A DNA stretch of 64,000 bases, taken from Phaseolus vulgaris. Its lineage: Eukaryota > Streptophyta > Magnoliopsida > Fabales > Fabaceae. Where the stretch lies: NCBI RefSeq assembly GCF_000499845.2, contig NC_023755.2, positions 3,586,087 through 3,650,086 on the forward strand, read 5' to 3'. This document shows, piece by piece, positions 29,860 through 42,204 of the stretch. The notes beneath the pieces are model-generated. The model was not told where the DNA came from and ran no database searches. It saw only the letters and a list, made by a program, of their open reading frames with translations. Within the stretch, counting starts at the first letter, position 1. Each line of letters begins with the position of its first letter. The position numbers and the translations under genes are program-made.

Positions 29860-32800
29860 GTGAGGTGCAGTACGACATTGTTAAAAGTAAAGAAAACATG
29901 GATTTTTTAACCATCTTACGTGGAAGTATGGTATTGTTGCAGCTTTACTTTTCGCAGGTTGTAGGTTCATTCATAAATGTCATAAATGCTGAATTTGCAC
30001 TTAATTAATAAACTAATATTAAATTCCTGCAATTCATGTTACCAATTTGTGATTTCCCTTCACACATTAAAGACAAATTGCGTTCCCTTCGTGAAAGTCC
30101 AGCACCGTCAGCTTCCACTGTATTTTTTTTTTCAAACTGAAAAGTTAACGTTGTGCATTCATTCACAGCAATCTTTCTTCTTCATTGCATTAACTACACA
30201 TTGAAGTTAGCAGACAAGCATTGAAGTTTCTGTTGGTGAAGGTACTCTTGCATTCAATTTATTTGTTCTTTTCTTCTTTGTTGCATTGAATTCCATGGTG
30301 CATTGTATTTATTTATTTCTATCTTACCCACGTTTTTGTATGTTAATGGTGCCCCTATGACACATTCAATACCTTAGTTTCTATGCTCTTGACAATCCGA
30401 AACAGGGGTTGTTGTTGTATGTTAATTATATACATGAATATAGCTTATTTGTAACTTTGTGCAAATTGTTAAATAATGCATAAAACTAGTCATAGTTGTT
30501 AAATAATGTACAAGGTAGATTTATTTTGTTCATTCTTTGAAATGTTTAAGTTAAGTTATATGACGAAAATTGTATTCATATGCATTCATGTTTTTTGTCA
30601 ATGTGAGTTAAGCTAAGCATTGTATACACATGTGAGGTGCAGTACGACATTGTTAAAAGTAAAAGAAATATGGATTTTTTAACAATCTTACGTGGAAGTA
30701 TGATTTTGCTGCAGCTCTACTTTTTGCAAGTGGTAGGTTCATTCATAAATGTCATAAATGCTGAATTTGCACTTAATTAATAAACTAATATTAAATTCCT
30801 GCAATTCATGTTACATATTTGTGATTTCCATTCACACATTAAAGACAAACTGCGTTCTCTTCGTGAAAGTCCAACACTGTCCAGCACCGTCAGCTTCCAC
30901 TGTATTTTTTTTCGAACTGAAAAGTTAACGTTGTGCATTCATTCATAGCAACCTTTCTTCTTCATTGCATTAACTACACATTGAAGTTAGCAGACAAGCA
31001 TTGAAGGTTCTGTTGGTGAAGGTACTCTTGCATTCAATTTATTTGTTCTTTTCTTCTTTTGTTGCATTGAATTTCATGGTGCATTGTATTTATTTATTCA
31101 TATCTTATCCACGTTTTTGTGTGTTAATGGTGCCCCTATGACGCATTCAATACCTTAGTTTCTATGCTCCTGACAATCTGAAACAGGGGTTGTTGTTGTA
31201 CGTTAATTATATACATGAATATAGCTTATTTGTAATTTTGTGCAAATTGTTAAATAATGCATAAAACCAGTCATAGGTTTTAAATAATGTACAAGGTAGA
31301 TTTATTTTGTTCATTCTTTGAAATGTTTAAGTTATGTTATATGACGAAAATTGTATTCATATGCATTCATGTTTTTAGTCAATGTGAGTTAAGCTAAACA
31401 TTGTATACACATGTGAGGTGCAGTACGACATTGTTAAAAGAAAATGAAATATGGATTTTTTAACCATCTTACGTGGAAGTATGGTTTTGCTGCAGCTTTA
31501 CTTTTTGCAGGTGGTAGGTTCATTCATAAATGCCATAAATGCTGAATTTCCACTTAATTAATAAACTAATATTAAATTCCTGCAATTCATGTCACCAATT
31601 TGTGATTTCCATTCACACATTAAAGACAAACTGTGTTCCCTTCGTGAAAGTCCAGCACCGTCAGCTTCCACTGTATTATTTTTCAAAATGAAAAGTTAAC
31701 GTTATACATTCATTCATAGCAATCTTTCTTCTTCATTGCATTAACTACACATTGAAGTTAGCAGACAAGCAATGAAGGTTGTGTTAGAGAAGGTACTCTT
31801 ACATTCAATTTATTTGTTCTTTTCTTCTTTGTTTCATTGAATTCCATGGTGCATTGTATTTATTTATTCATATCTTACTCACGTTTTTGTGTGTTAATGG
31901 TGCCCCTGTGACGCATTCAATACCTTAGTTTTTATGCTCATGACAATCCGAAACAGGGGTTGTTGTTGTACGTTAATTATATACATGAATATAGCTTATT
32001 TGTAATTTTGTGCAAATTGTTAAATAATGCATAAAACCAGTCATAGGTTTTAAATAATGTACAAGGTAGATTTATTTTGTTCATTCTTTGAAATGTTTAA
32101 GTTAAGTTATATGACGAAAATTGTATTCATATGCATTCATGTTTTTAGTCAATGTGAGTTAAGCTAAACATTGTATACACATGTGAGGTGCAGTACGACA
32201 TTGTTAAAAGAAAAGGAAATATGGATTTTTTAACCATCTTACGTGGAAGTATGGTTTTGTTGCAGCTTTACTTTTTGCAGGTGGTAGGTTCATTCATAAA
32301 TGTCATAAATGCTGAATTTGCACTTAATTAATAAACTAATATTAAATTCCTGTAATTCATATTACCAATTTGTGATTTCCCTTCACACATTAAAGACAAA
32401 TTGCGTTCCCTTTGTGAAAGTCCAGCACCAACCAGCACCGTCAACTTCCACTGTATTTTTTTTCAAACTGAAAAGTTAGCGATGTGCATTCATTCATAGC
32501 AACCTTTCTTCTTCATTGCATTAACTACACATTGAAGAAGTTAGCAGACAAGCATTGAAGGTTCTGTTGGTGAAGGTACTCTTACATTCAATTTATTTGT
32601 TCTTTTCTTCTTTGTTGCATTGAATTCCATGGTGGATTGTATTTATTTATTCCTATCTTACCCACGTTTTTGTGTGTTAATGGTGCCCGTATGACGCATT
32701 CAATACCTTAGTTTTTATGCTCATGACAATCCGAAACAAGCGTTGTTGTTGTACGTTAATTATATACATGAATATAGCTTATTTGTAACTTTGTGCAAAT

Positions 32801-35626
32801 TGTTAAATAATGCATAAAAGTAGTCATAGGTTTTAAATAATGTACAAGGTAGATTTATATTGTTCATTCTTTGAAATGTTTAAGTTATGTTATATGACGA
32901 AAATTGTATTCATATGCATTCATGTTTTTAGTCAATGTGAGTTAAGCTAAACATTGTATACACATGTGAGGTGCAGTACGTCATTGTTAAAAATAAAGAA
33001 AATATGAATATTTTAACCATCTTACGTGGAAGTATGGTTTTGCTGCAGCTTTAATTTTTGCAGGTGGTAGGTTCATTTATAAATGCCATAAATGCTGAAT
33101 TTGCACTTAATTAATAAACTAATATTAAATTCCTGCAATTCATATTACCAATTTGTGATTTCCCTTCACACATTAAAGACAAACTGCGTTTCCTTCGTGA
33201 AAGTCCAGCACCGTCAGCTTTCACTGTATTTTTTTTTTCAAACTGAAAAGTTAACGTTGTGCATTCATTCATAGCAACCTTTCTTCTTCATTGCATTAAC
33301 TACACATTGAAGTTAGCAGACAGGTTCTGATGGTGAAGGTACTCTTGCATTCAATTTATTTGTTCTTTTCTTCTTTGTTGCATGAATTTCATGGTGCATT
33401 GTATTTATTTATTCATATCTTATCCACATTTTTGTGTGTTAATGCTGCTCCTATGACGCATTCAATAACTTAGTTTTTATGCTCCTGAAAATCCGAAACA
33501 GGGGTTGTTGTTGTACGTTAATTATATACATGAATATAGTTTATTTGTAACTTTGTGCAAATTGTTAAATAATGGATAAAACCAGTCACAGTTGTTAAAT
33601 AATGTACAAGGTAGATTTATTTTGTTCATTCTTTGAAATGTTTAAGTTATGTTATATGACGAAAATTGTATTCATATGCATTCATGTTTTTAGTCAATGT
33701 GAGTTAAGCTAAACATTGTATACACATGTGAGGTGCAGTACGTCATTGTTAAAAATAAAGAAAATATGAATTTTTTAACCATCTTACGTGGAAGTATGGT
33801 TTTGCTGTAGCTTTAATTTTTGCAGGTGGTAGGTTCATTTATAAATGCCATAAATGCTGAATTTGCACTTAATTAATAAACTAATATTAAATTCCTGTAA
33901 TTCATATTACCAATTTGTGATTTCCCTTCACACATTAAAGACAAACTGCGTTTCCTTCGTGAAAGTCCAGCACCGTCCAGCACCGTCAGCTTTCACTGTA
34001 TTTTTTTTTTAAAACTGAAAAGTTAACGTTGTGCATTCATTCATAGCAACATTTCTTCTTCATTGCATTAACTACACATTGAAGTTAGCAGACAGGTTCT
34101 GATGGTGAAGGTACTCTTGCATTCAATTTATTTGTTCTTTTCTTTTTTGTTGCATTGAATTTCATGGTGCATTGTATTTATTTATTCATATCTTACCCAC
34201 GTTTTTGTGTGTTAATTGTGCCTCTATGACGCATTCAATACCTTAGTTTCTATGCTCATGACAATCCGAAACAAGCGTTGTTGTTGTATGTTAATTATAT
34301 ACATGAATATAGCTTATTTGTAACCTTGTGCAAATTGTTAAATAATGCTTAAAACCAATCATAGTTGTTAAATAATGTACAAGGTAGATTTATATTGTTC
34401 ATTCTTTGAAATGTTTAAGTTATGTTATATGACGAAAATTATATTCATATGCATTCATGTTTTTAGTCTATGTGAGTTAAGCTAAGCATTGTATACACCT
34501 GTGAGGTGCAGTACGACATTGTTAAAAGTAAAGAAAATATGGATTTTTTAACCATCTTACGTGGAAGTATGGTTTTGCTGCAACTTTACTTTTTGCAGGT
34601 GGTAGGTTCATTCATAAATGCCATAAATGCTGAATTTGCACTTAATTAATAAACTAATATTAAATTCTTGCAATTCATGTTACCAATTTTTGATTTCCCT
34701 TCACACATTAAAGACAAACTGCGTTTCCTTCGTGAAAGTCCAACACCGTCCAGTACCGTCAGCTTTCACTGTATTTTTTTTTTCAAACTGAAAAGTTAAC
34801 GTTGTGCATTCATTCATAGCAACCTTTCTTCTTCATTGCATTAACTACACATTGAAGTTAGCAGACAAGCATTGAAGTTTCTGTTGGTGAAGGTACTCTT
34901 GCATTCAATTTATTTGTTCTTTTCTTCTTTGTTGCATTGAATTCCATGGTGCATTGTATTTATTTATTTCTATCTTACCCACGTTTTTGTATGTTAATGG
35001 TGCCCCTATGACACATTCAATACCTTAGTTTCTATGCTCTTGACAATCCGAAACAGGGGTTGTTGTTGTATGTTAATTATATACATGAATATAGCTTATT
35101 TGTAACTTTGTGCAAATTGTTAAATAATGCATAAAACTAGTCATAGTTGTTAAATAATGTACAAGGTAGATTTATTTTGTTCATTCTTTGAAATGTTTAA
35201 GTTAAGTTATATGACGAAAATTGTATTCATAAGTATTCATGTTTTTTGTCAATGTGAGTTAAGCTAAGCATTGTATACACATGTGAGGTGCAGTACAACA
35301 TTGTTAAAAGTAAAGTAAATATGAATTTTTTAACAATCTTACGTGGAAGTATGGTTTTGCTGCAGCTTTACTTTTTGCACGTGGTAGGTTCATTCATAAA
35401 TGTCATAAATAATGAATTTTCACTTAATTAATAAACTAATATTAAATTCCTGCAATTCATGTTACCAATTTTTGATTTCCCTTCACACATTAAAGACAAA
35501 CTGCGTTCCCTTCGTGAAAGTCCAGCACTGTCAGCTTCAACTGTATTTTTTTTCAAACTGAAAAGCTTACGTTGTGCATTTATTCATAGCAACATTTATT
35601 CTTCATTGCATTAACTACACATTGAA
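29860..35626. repeat. Tandem repeat array, about 7.4 units of ~775 bp
   Basis: The anchor GTGAGGTGCAGTAC occurs at 29860, 30632, 31413, 32183, 32966, 33728, 34501 and 35283 (last copy one base changed), giving periods of 772, 781, 770, 783, 762, 773 and 782. Units are highly similar and in one orientation. The last unit breaks off at about 35626, where FAR1-like coding sequence begins. The 60-codon frames inside the units (for example 29986 and 33092) differ in length and integrity between copies. I regard the array as non-coding. Confidence 0.97.
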
Positions 35627-36760
35627 TCAGCTCCTACGGTTGGAATGTGTTTTGACACTGCAAATGCCGTGAAAAGTTTTTACCGGCAATATGGCATTAA
35701 AAAGGGTTTTGCAATTAGAACTCGAAGTTCGAAAAAAGGACCTTACAAGGAATTAAGGTACGTTATGTTGGTATGTGCTAGGGAGGGAATTACGTGTCCA
35801 CGATTCCACCAGAATTAAGCACTCACCCTACTCAGACCGTTGAATGTCCGGCTCGTATAACTTTTGGAATAAAAGAAGGGAAGTGGTATATTATGTCGGT
35901 ACATGAGGAACACTCACATCTATTGAGCCCGACGAATTCTAGATTGTTTCATGGTAATAGGAAAATATCTTTGCAGACAAAAAGAGTGTTGGATATTAAT
36001 GACGATGTTGGGGTTCGTATAAATAAGACTTTTAGGTCTTTTGTGTCTGCTGTTGGTGGTTACGAGAATCTCGACTTTGTTGAACGAGATGTGCGTAATT
36101 ATGTTGCCCAAAGTAGGAGAGCTTTGGGGAAGGAAGGTGATGGAAAAGCTCTCTTAAATCATTTTTGTCGCATGAGGGAATTGAATCCACAATTTTATTT
36201 TGACATTCATTTGGGAGATGATAACCACATACAACATGTATTTTGGGTTTCTGCTAGAAGCAGGGCAGCATGGGATAGTTTTTGAGACATTTTATCTTTC
36301 GATACCACATACCTAACAAATAAGTATGATATGCCGTTTGCACCTTTTGTCGGTGTAAATCATCACGGTCAATCAATATTGTTGGGATGTGGATTCCTAT
36401 CTTTTGAGGACACTGATGCTTTTGTGTGGCTTTTTAAAAGTTGGTTGTGTTGCATGTCATACAAGCCCCCTATAGGCATTATGACCGATCAATGCTGGGC
36501 AATGAAAATTGCAGTTGAAGTTGTGTTCCCAAATGCACGTCATAGGTGGTGTCTTTGGCACATTATGAAAAAAATACCAAGAAAACTTCAAGGATACCAT
36601 CAGTACAAGGAAATGAAACGTGGAATGAAGACAGTAGTCTATGAGTCCACAAGTGTTGATGATTTCTTGTCTTCGTGGGCAAATTTGATAAATACGTTTG
36701 ACTTGAGTACAAACAATTGGCTTAGTACATTATTTGAAGAACGACATCTAGAGAAGCTTG
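35627..36760 (+). pseudogene. Truncated FAR1/MULE transposase-like pseudogene
   Basis: The frame from 35627 gives the start of a FAR1 DNA-binding domain (VGMCFDTANAVKSFYRQYG). A one-base frameshift near 35785 leads into the frame of 35794-36285 (CPARITFGIKEGKWYI, HLLSPTNSRLFHGNRK). A TGA at 36283-36285 interrupts it, and the same frame continues with the MULE transposase domain (FDTTYLTNKYDMPFAPFVGV, GIMTDQCWAMK, HRWCLWHIMKKIP). Homology stops at about 36753 (LSTLFEERHLE). The last catalytic acidic residue and the SWIM zinc finger are absent. FAR1-family proteins are transcription factors derived from MULE transposases. This copy is inactive and may be either a transposon or a gene relic. Confidence 0.85.
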
Positions 36761-36867
36761 AGCTCCAAAGAGACAAGTTTGGAGAGAGAGAGAAAAGAGG
36801 GGAGAGTCACATGACAAAAGACATGTCATCCAAACATGAAAAGAAAGTAATGACTTTGGTTAATTAA

Positions 36868-37577
36868 TCTTAATCTCTTAATTAAAGGTATTATTTATTC
36901 TTAATAAGATAATTTTATTAATAAAAAAATTAGAATTTTGTATAGACTTTAATTAATTGGTCAATTTAGTCACATGTCTTAATTTAGTTAATTATAACCA
37001 ATGGTGAAAGAGTTGACCAAAAGTGATCTTCTAAATTTTGTAGATAAATTTTATATGATGATTTGATGTTCTTATATTAAATTTCACTGGTCAAGGTTTG
37101 TTACAAATGTATGAGTTAAAACTAAGACTCTTAATCAATTTTTATTTTGAGAGAGTTGACTAATATGATTGGCTTAGACAAATAGACTATTTGGAATAAA
37201 TAAAAACTTAGTCTCTAATTCATAAATACTAGTTTACACTTCATCTGTTCCTTTTTAATAGTTGATTCAAATTTTGTTTCTATTTAAATGTTACTTGTAA
37301 ATTTCAAGACTATATTAATTGTATGAATTATACTTTACTTTTGAAAAGTTTCAAAAAAAGAATTAAAATACTCCTTCTATTTGACTCTAATGTATTGTTT
37401 GGTTCTGTACTTCCACTATTCACGTAGATGGAAAGGTGGTTAAGGTTTACATTTGTTTTTGTTGATTGTTGCTGATTTGTGAGTACCAAATGACTATTTT
37501 TTGTTTTTGTTTTCCTTCTCAAGTGCAAAGAAAGCATGAAAACGTTAGTGTGACACATGCATTCTTTGTAATGCCCT
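36868..37577. other. AT-rich stretch, nothing certain
   Basis: No exon, RNA gene or clear element end. A phrase near 37367-37400 loosely resembles a Stowaway-type MITE end, too weak to call. Confidence 0.35.
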
Positions 37578-37589
37578 TTGTTATTTTTT

Positions 37590-39460
37590 GCACAAAAATC
37601 CTCTGAAACAACGAAAACTGATTATTTTAATATTAACATCGATTTTTCATCTATAGTTCAAAATCGATGTTGTATTACCTTTGAATCGATATTGTGGTGT
37701 CTTTGTACATATAGAACATCGATTATCCATGATTTTTTCACAACATCAATTCCACATATGCATAATCTAATCAATTATGGGTTGATTTTTCAGAATTTTT
37801 AAATACACATAAATAATTTAGATTTTATTTTCTTTATAATTTTCTATGATTTAGTAATTTTATTCATTTAAAATTTATTCAAATATCACATTAAATAATT
37901 TAGAATTTGTATTTATTTTGAATTTTTAATATTTTAGAAATTTCATATTTTTATTTAAATAAATAATTTAGATTTGTATTTATTTTGAATTTTTAATAAT
38001 TAAAAAAATATTTATTGAAATATGATATTAAATATTCATTCAAATATGACAATCATAAATGTACCAACAATTTAACATAATAATTCATATTTTTTTAAAA
38101 AGTTAGTTCTTATATAGTACTGGAAAAAATATTTTAATTACAAACAATTATAATTTACAAATAAATAAATCAAATTTATTTACCAACAATTTTTAAATAG
38201 AAGGGAAAATTTATAAACTTGCATTTTATCCATTAAAAAATACAATTTCAATCACACTCAACACATCATTCAAAAACTTTCATAAATTGCTCCTACACTT
38301 TTCAATCTATTTACCTTAATTTAAACAACCTTACTTTCTTCACACTTTTTTCTTCAAATCAACTCAAATTCACTTCCTCAAATTTAATCCCTAATGTTCG
38401 TTTGGATTTGAAGATGTATTTGAAGAAGTGAATTTGAGAGGATTTGACGAGAAAGTGAGTAGAAAGTGTGCTTTTTTGGATTAAGGGAAAGATGATGAGA
38501 AACGAACGAAAAAACATTATGAAAGTTAGTGATTAATGTGATAGGTGTGATTGATAAAATAATTTATTAAAATAGATAAAAGTGTCAAATTACAAATTTA
38601 CTTTTAAGATTAAAATTAAATTAAAATGAATTATGATTAATTATTTTTATATATAAAGAAATTAAAATTTATGTAGAAATATTGTACAAATTTTGACACA
38701 TACATTTTACATAAATAAAATTCATAAACGATTAAATTTTTTTAATAAAAATAAATCCTAAATCATTAAATATCATACTTCAATAAAAATATAAAATAAA
38801 TAAATTCTTAAATTATTCAAAATTATAAATAAATACAAATCTAAATTATTTAATATAATTATTTAAATAAAATATAAATAAATAAAATTGTTAAATTATT
38901 TAAAATCCTAAATAAATAAAAATATAAATTATATAATTTCAAATTTAAATAAAAATATGAAATAAATATAAATTCTAAATTATTCAAAATCATGAATAAA
39001 TACAAATCCTAAATTATTTAATGTCCTGCTTAAATAAAATATTTAAAATAAATAAAATTCTTAAACTATTCAAAATCTTAGAAAATACAAATTCTAAATT
39101 ATTTAATGTTATATTTAAATAAAAAATAAAAAATAAATAAATTTTCTAAATTATTTAAAATCATAAATAAATACAAATTTAAATTATTTAATTTCCTATT
39201 TAAAAAAATGAATTAAAAATATTTTTACATTATTTCAAATCCTAAATGAATACAAATCTTAAATTATTTAATAAAATTCTTAAATAAATAAAATGTCTAA
39301 ATTATTCAAAATTCTAATAAATGCAAACGTAAATTATTTAATGTTCTATTTAAAATAATTAAAATAAAAAAGTTCCTAAATTATTTAAAATATTAAATAA
39401 AATATTTTTCATTTAATAAATATATCTTTCCATAAAAATTATTTGTTAATAAAAAATATT
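37590..39460. repeat. Very AT-rich degenerate repeat with inverted halves
   Basis: From about 38750 to 39420 a phrase like CTAAATTATTTAAAATC..AAATAAATACAAAT recurs every 60-100 bases in degenerate form. From about 37810 to 38010 the reverse complement recurs (AATTTAGAATTTGTATTTATT). The block could therefore fold back. Its left edge has repeated ATCGAT-containing phrases (37630-37720). It looks like a decayed DNA-transposon interior; no coding sequence was found. Confidence 0.5.
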
Positions 39461-39769
39461 GTTTTCATTGATTAACGGGTTTATTATTATTAAACATAAT
39501 TATGTATAGATTAAAGTATTATTAGTTGTAACTGTTGGGTGCCAAAGTTCAATAAGGGTGAATGGACCTTTTAAATTTTTCTCGCAGAAACAGTGTTGTT
39601 TAACACAGTTTACAAAAAATAAATCGATTTATGTGAAAATGAATAGATTTATTTTGGCACTGTTTGTGTTTGAAAAGTGTTTATACAGCAAGGTTAATCA
39701 CAAAGATTATGCAGATAGTTTTTCCAGATGCACACACACTGATATTAGAATGAAAAAACAGTGAAACAC

Positions 39770-40224
39770 AAAGCAATGACAAGTACTTGTTTGGAATTGG
39801 CTTTGTTGATAATCAATAAGCTTTACATATTGCAGCTAATCCAATTTTCTACAAACGTACAAAATACATTGAGATTGATTATCACATAGTTCGGGAAAAA
39901 CTTCAAGCAGCTGACATTCATCCATGTTATTTTTCTACAAAATGTTGTTGGCATTTTTACAAAAGTGCTTGACAGAGATCAATTTGAATTTTTATGCAAC
40001 AAGTTGGAAGTTCTTGATTTGCACTATCCAATATCTAACCTGAAAGGAGTACTAAGGGATATATCAGTTATCATATGATATATTAATCATTATATGACTT
40101 AATTAGTTATTAAGAAAATTATATATCAATTATCATATGATATAATTAGTTATTATGTAACATAATTAGTTAATTAAATAGGCATAATTAAGTTTTATAT
40201 TTTTGTTCAATAGTTACAATTTTG

Positions 40225-40230
<6 letters not shown>
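39770..40230 (+). mobile_element. Decayed copia tail (RNase H end plus LTR start)
   Basis: It contains the end of a copia pol (around 39810-40010, including sequence for DNQ, a broken AD-F-TKAL and DQFEFLCNKLEV) followed by a polypurine-like AAAGGAGTACTAAGGG and the same LTR start as at 13312. The match to 13090-13465 is close. The piece then runs into a TA repeat. Confidence 0.75.

Positions 40231-40269
<39 letters not shown>
40229..40269. repeat. (TA)n microsatellite
   Basis: About 20 uninterrupted TA units following the copia LTR piece. Shorter runs near 40715 and 42940 occur in similar settings. Confidence 0.95.
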
Positions 40270-40271
<2 letters not shown>

Positions 40272-40820
40272 CACTCTTTAATGAGAATTCATCCAATTTA
40301 AAATCAATTTTTTTATTCTTGACACATTCAAATTAAAAATTAAATATTTCAAATTTCTTATAGTCCAAATTATTAAACTTGTTTAAGTTAAAAACAATGT
40401 TGTTCAAGTATCCAACACGCAGCACGGCACGTGATTGATGAGAACTTAATTCTGCATGCTTGGTTGGTAGGAATATATTTCACAACTTACAACTTTTTAA
40501 TGTGATGAATTTAAAAATAAATATATAATAAAAAGTAAATTTATAATTAAATAATATAAAAAATATTAAAATAATAGTATTGAAAGTTGTAACGTGAATG
40601 ATATAAAAAATTGGGATTGTTAATGTATTATTACTCAAAATCTATTTAACGGAATGCAACATAAAATTAGAGATGACATTTTCACAATCCTGAGAGTTAT
40701 ACAACGTGTTTAAATATAAATATATATATATATATATAATAAATAATGAATTTATAATTAAATAATATGAAAAAATGTTAAAATAATAATATTTAAAGTT
40801 GTAATCTAGTTAAATTAAAA

Positions 40821-41925
40821 TTATGTAAAATCCAAAAGAAGGCTATACAAAGACTTGTTCTTTTTTTCTTCACATGTGAGAGCAAAGAAATCCTTGAAAA
40901 CCAACCATTTCCTCTTTCTTACAAACTCTTCCAAATACCCAAACTCCTCCAAATACTTCTTCTTCCACAACTCATTGTCATTGCACAAGAATCGCAACTC
41001 TGAACATGTGCAAGCTACTTTCGCCAAATCAACACCATGAACACGCTCCAAGATCAAGAGCTTAAGCTCCATCACTAACTCCATGAAACAAGGTGGAAGA
41101 TCCAATCCACTCTTTTCACAAAGATCAATCAACAGTGGCAATGCAACCCTATCTTTCACCATCTTCAACATTTCAAAAACATCACTGCCTTTAGATTCAC
41201 CTTTATCCAAACAAACATGGTGCAACCTCCAACCAGAATCATCGGACAGCCCCACACAGACAATCACAAAATGACCCAGTGTCTGAAACTTCAAATTTAC
41301 GCTATGAGAACCACCATCAACCAGAATTTCAGGCAGCGTATACCTCAACGATATCATTGAAGAAAACGGCGAAGGAGAATGAAAACAACTAACCGCCGTA
41401 CCCGGTTCCTTGTCGATTCTAACAAACCCATATTCAACAACCACTCGGTGGACCGTCAACACTAACAGCTTCAAATCATTGAGGTCGTTTCCAAGGACTT
41501 CTTTTGGAACCCTTCTCACAAAGAAAGCTTCTGAACTGGTACTCAGCACCACCGCCGAGGGGGCATCTCCGGCGAAGGTTTCCGGCGCGTTTTGGACGGA
41601 GGGTCGATCGCATGAAGCGGATTCTGGCTTGTGAGGGAGGGTTTAGGGTTTAGGGTGCGGTGGGGTTGAACGAGTAGAAGATGAGGTCATCGGCGGCCAC
41701 GCCAAGGGAGTGCAAAGAGTCGTGCGGCGAAGAGGCGCGAATTTCGTCCTTTCCGTTGAATGAAAGGTGCAGAGAAGAGGGAGAAGAATCATAATAATCA
41801 GAATCAGAACAAGAAGAAGAGATGATGTGAGAAAGGGTGTCGATGAGTTGTTGCAGAGAACATGAATTTGGAACTTTGATTTTGAGGGTTCCGTTGAATT
41901 CCAAAGATCTGAGTCTGAGTTTCAT
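40821..41925 (-). pseudogene. SKIP22: F-box protein SKIP22-like gene, reading frame split
   Basis: SKIP22 proteins resemble FBXO7: a UBL-like N-terminus, a PI31-like middle and a C-terminal F-box that would join an SCF ubiquitin ligase through SKP1/ASK. Start ATG at 41925 (MKLRLRSLEFNGTLKIKVP). The first frame runs 91 codons to a TAA at 41652-41650. The rest, from about 41640 to the stop at 40821, is in another frame and includes FFVRRVPKEVLGNDL, LRYTLPEILVDGG and the F-box (LPPCFMELVMELKLLILERV, NDELW-like DNELWKKKY). The two parts meet in a CCCTAAACCCTAAACCC stretch (41641-41658). Combined length, about 365 codons, is a little short of family members. It is a recent pseudogene, or a gene whose frame needs checking against transcripts. 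Confidence 0.75.
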
Positions 41926-42204
41926 CGTGTTTCTTCTTCCTGCCTCAGTTCTCAGTTCAGTTTTCTTTGAGGAAAACAATGAGAAACGTTTGTATCTATC
42001 ACCTTCTCTCAGTGTGTGATCCTTCAAAACTAAACAAACATGAAATAAATCAGTTTTATCCGACAATATATAAAGACAATTTTCCTTTAAATTATTTCTT
42101 AACGACTTTTTCAATATACAGAGGATTTCTCTTTATTTTGTTTAGTAACTACTTTTTAGATACATATCTTTGTCGATTTTAATTTTATTGGCGGAAATAT
42201 AGCA

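Noticed and set aside
29860..35626. CRISPR-like or rDNA spacer array
   Set aside because: The units are about 775 bp, contiguous and without spacers, and contain no rRNA or tRNA sequence; this is a plant tandem repeat.
41641..41658. Telomere or interstitial telomeric site
   Set aside because: Only about two and a half TTTAGGG units inside a coding region; too short to be telomeric.
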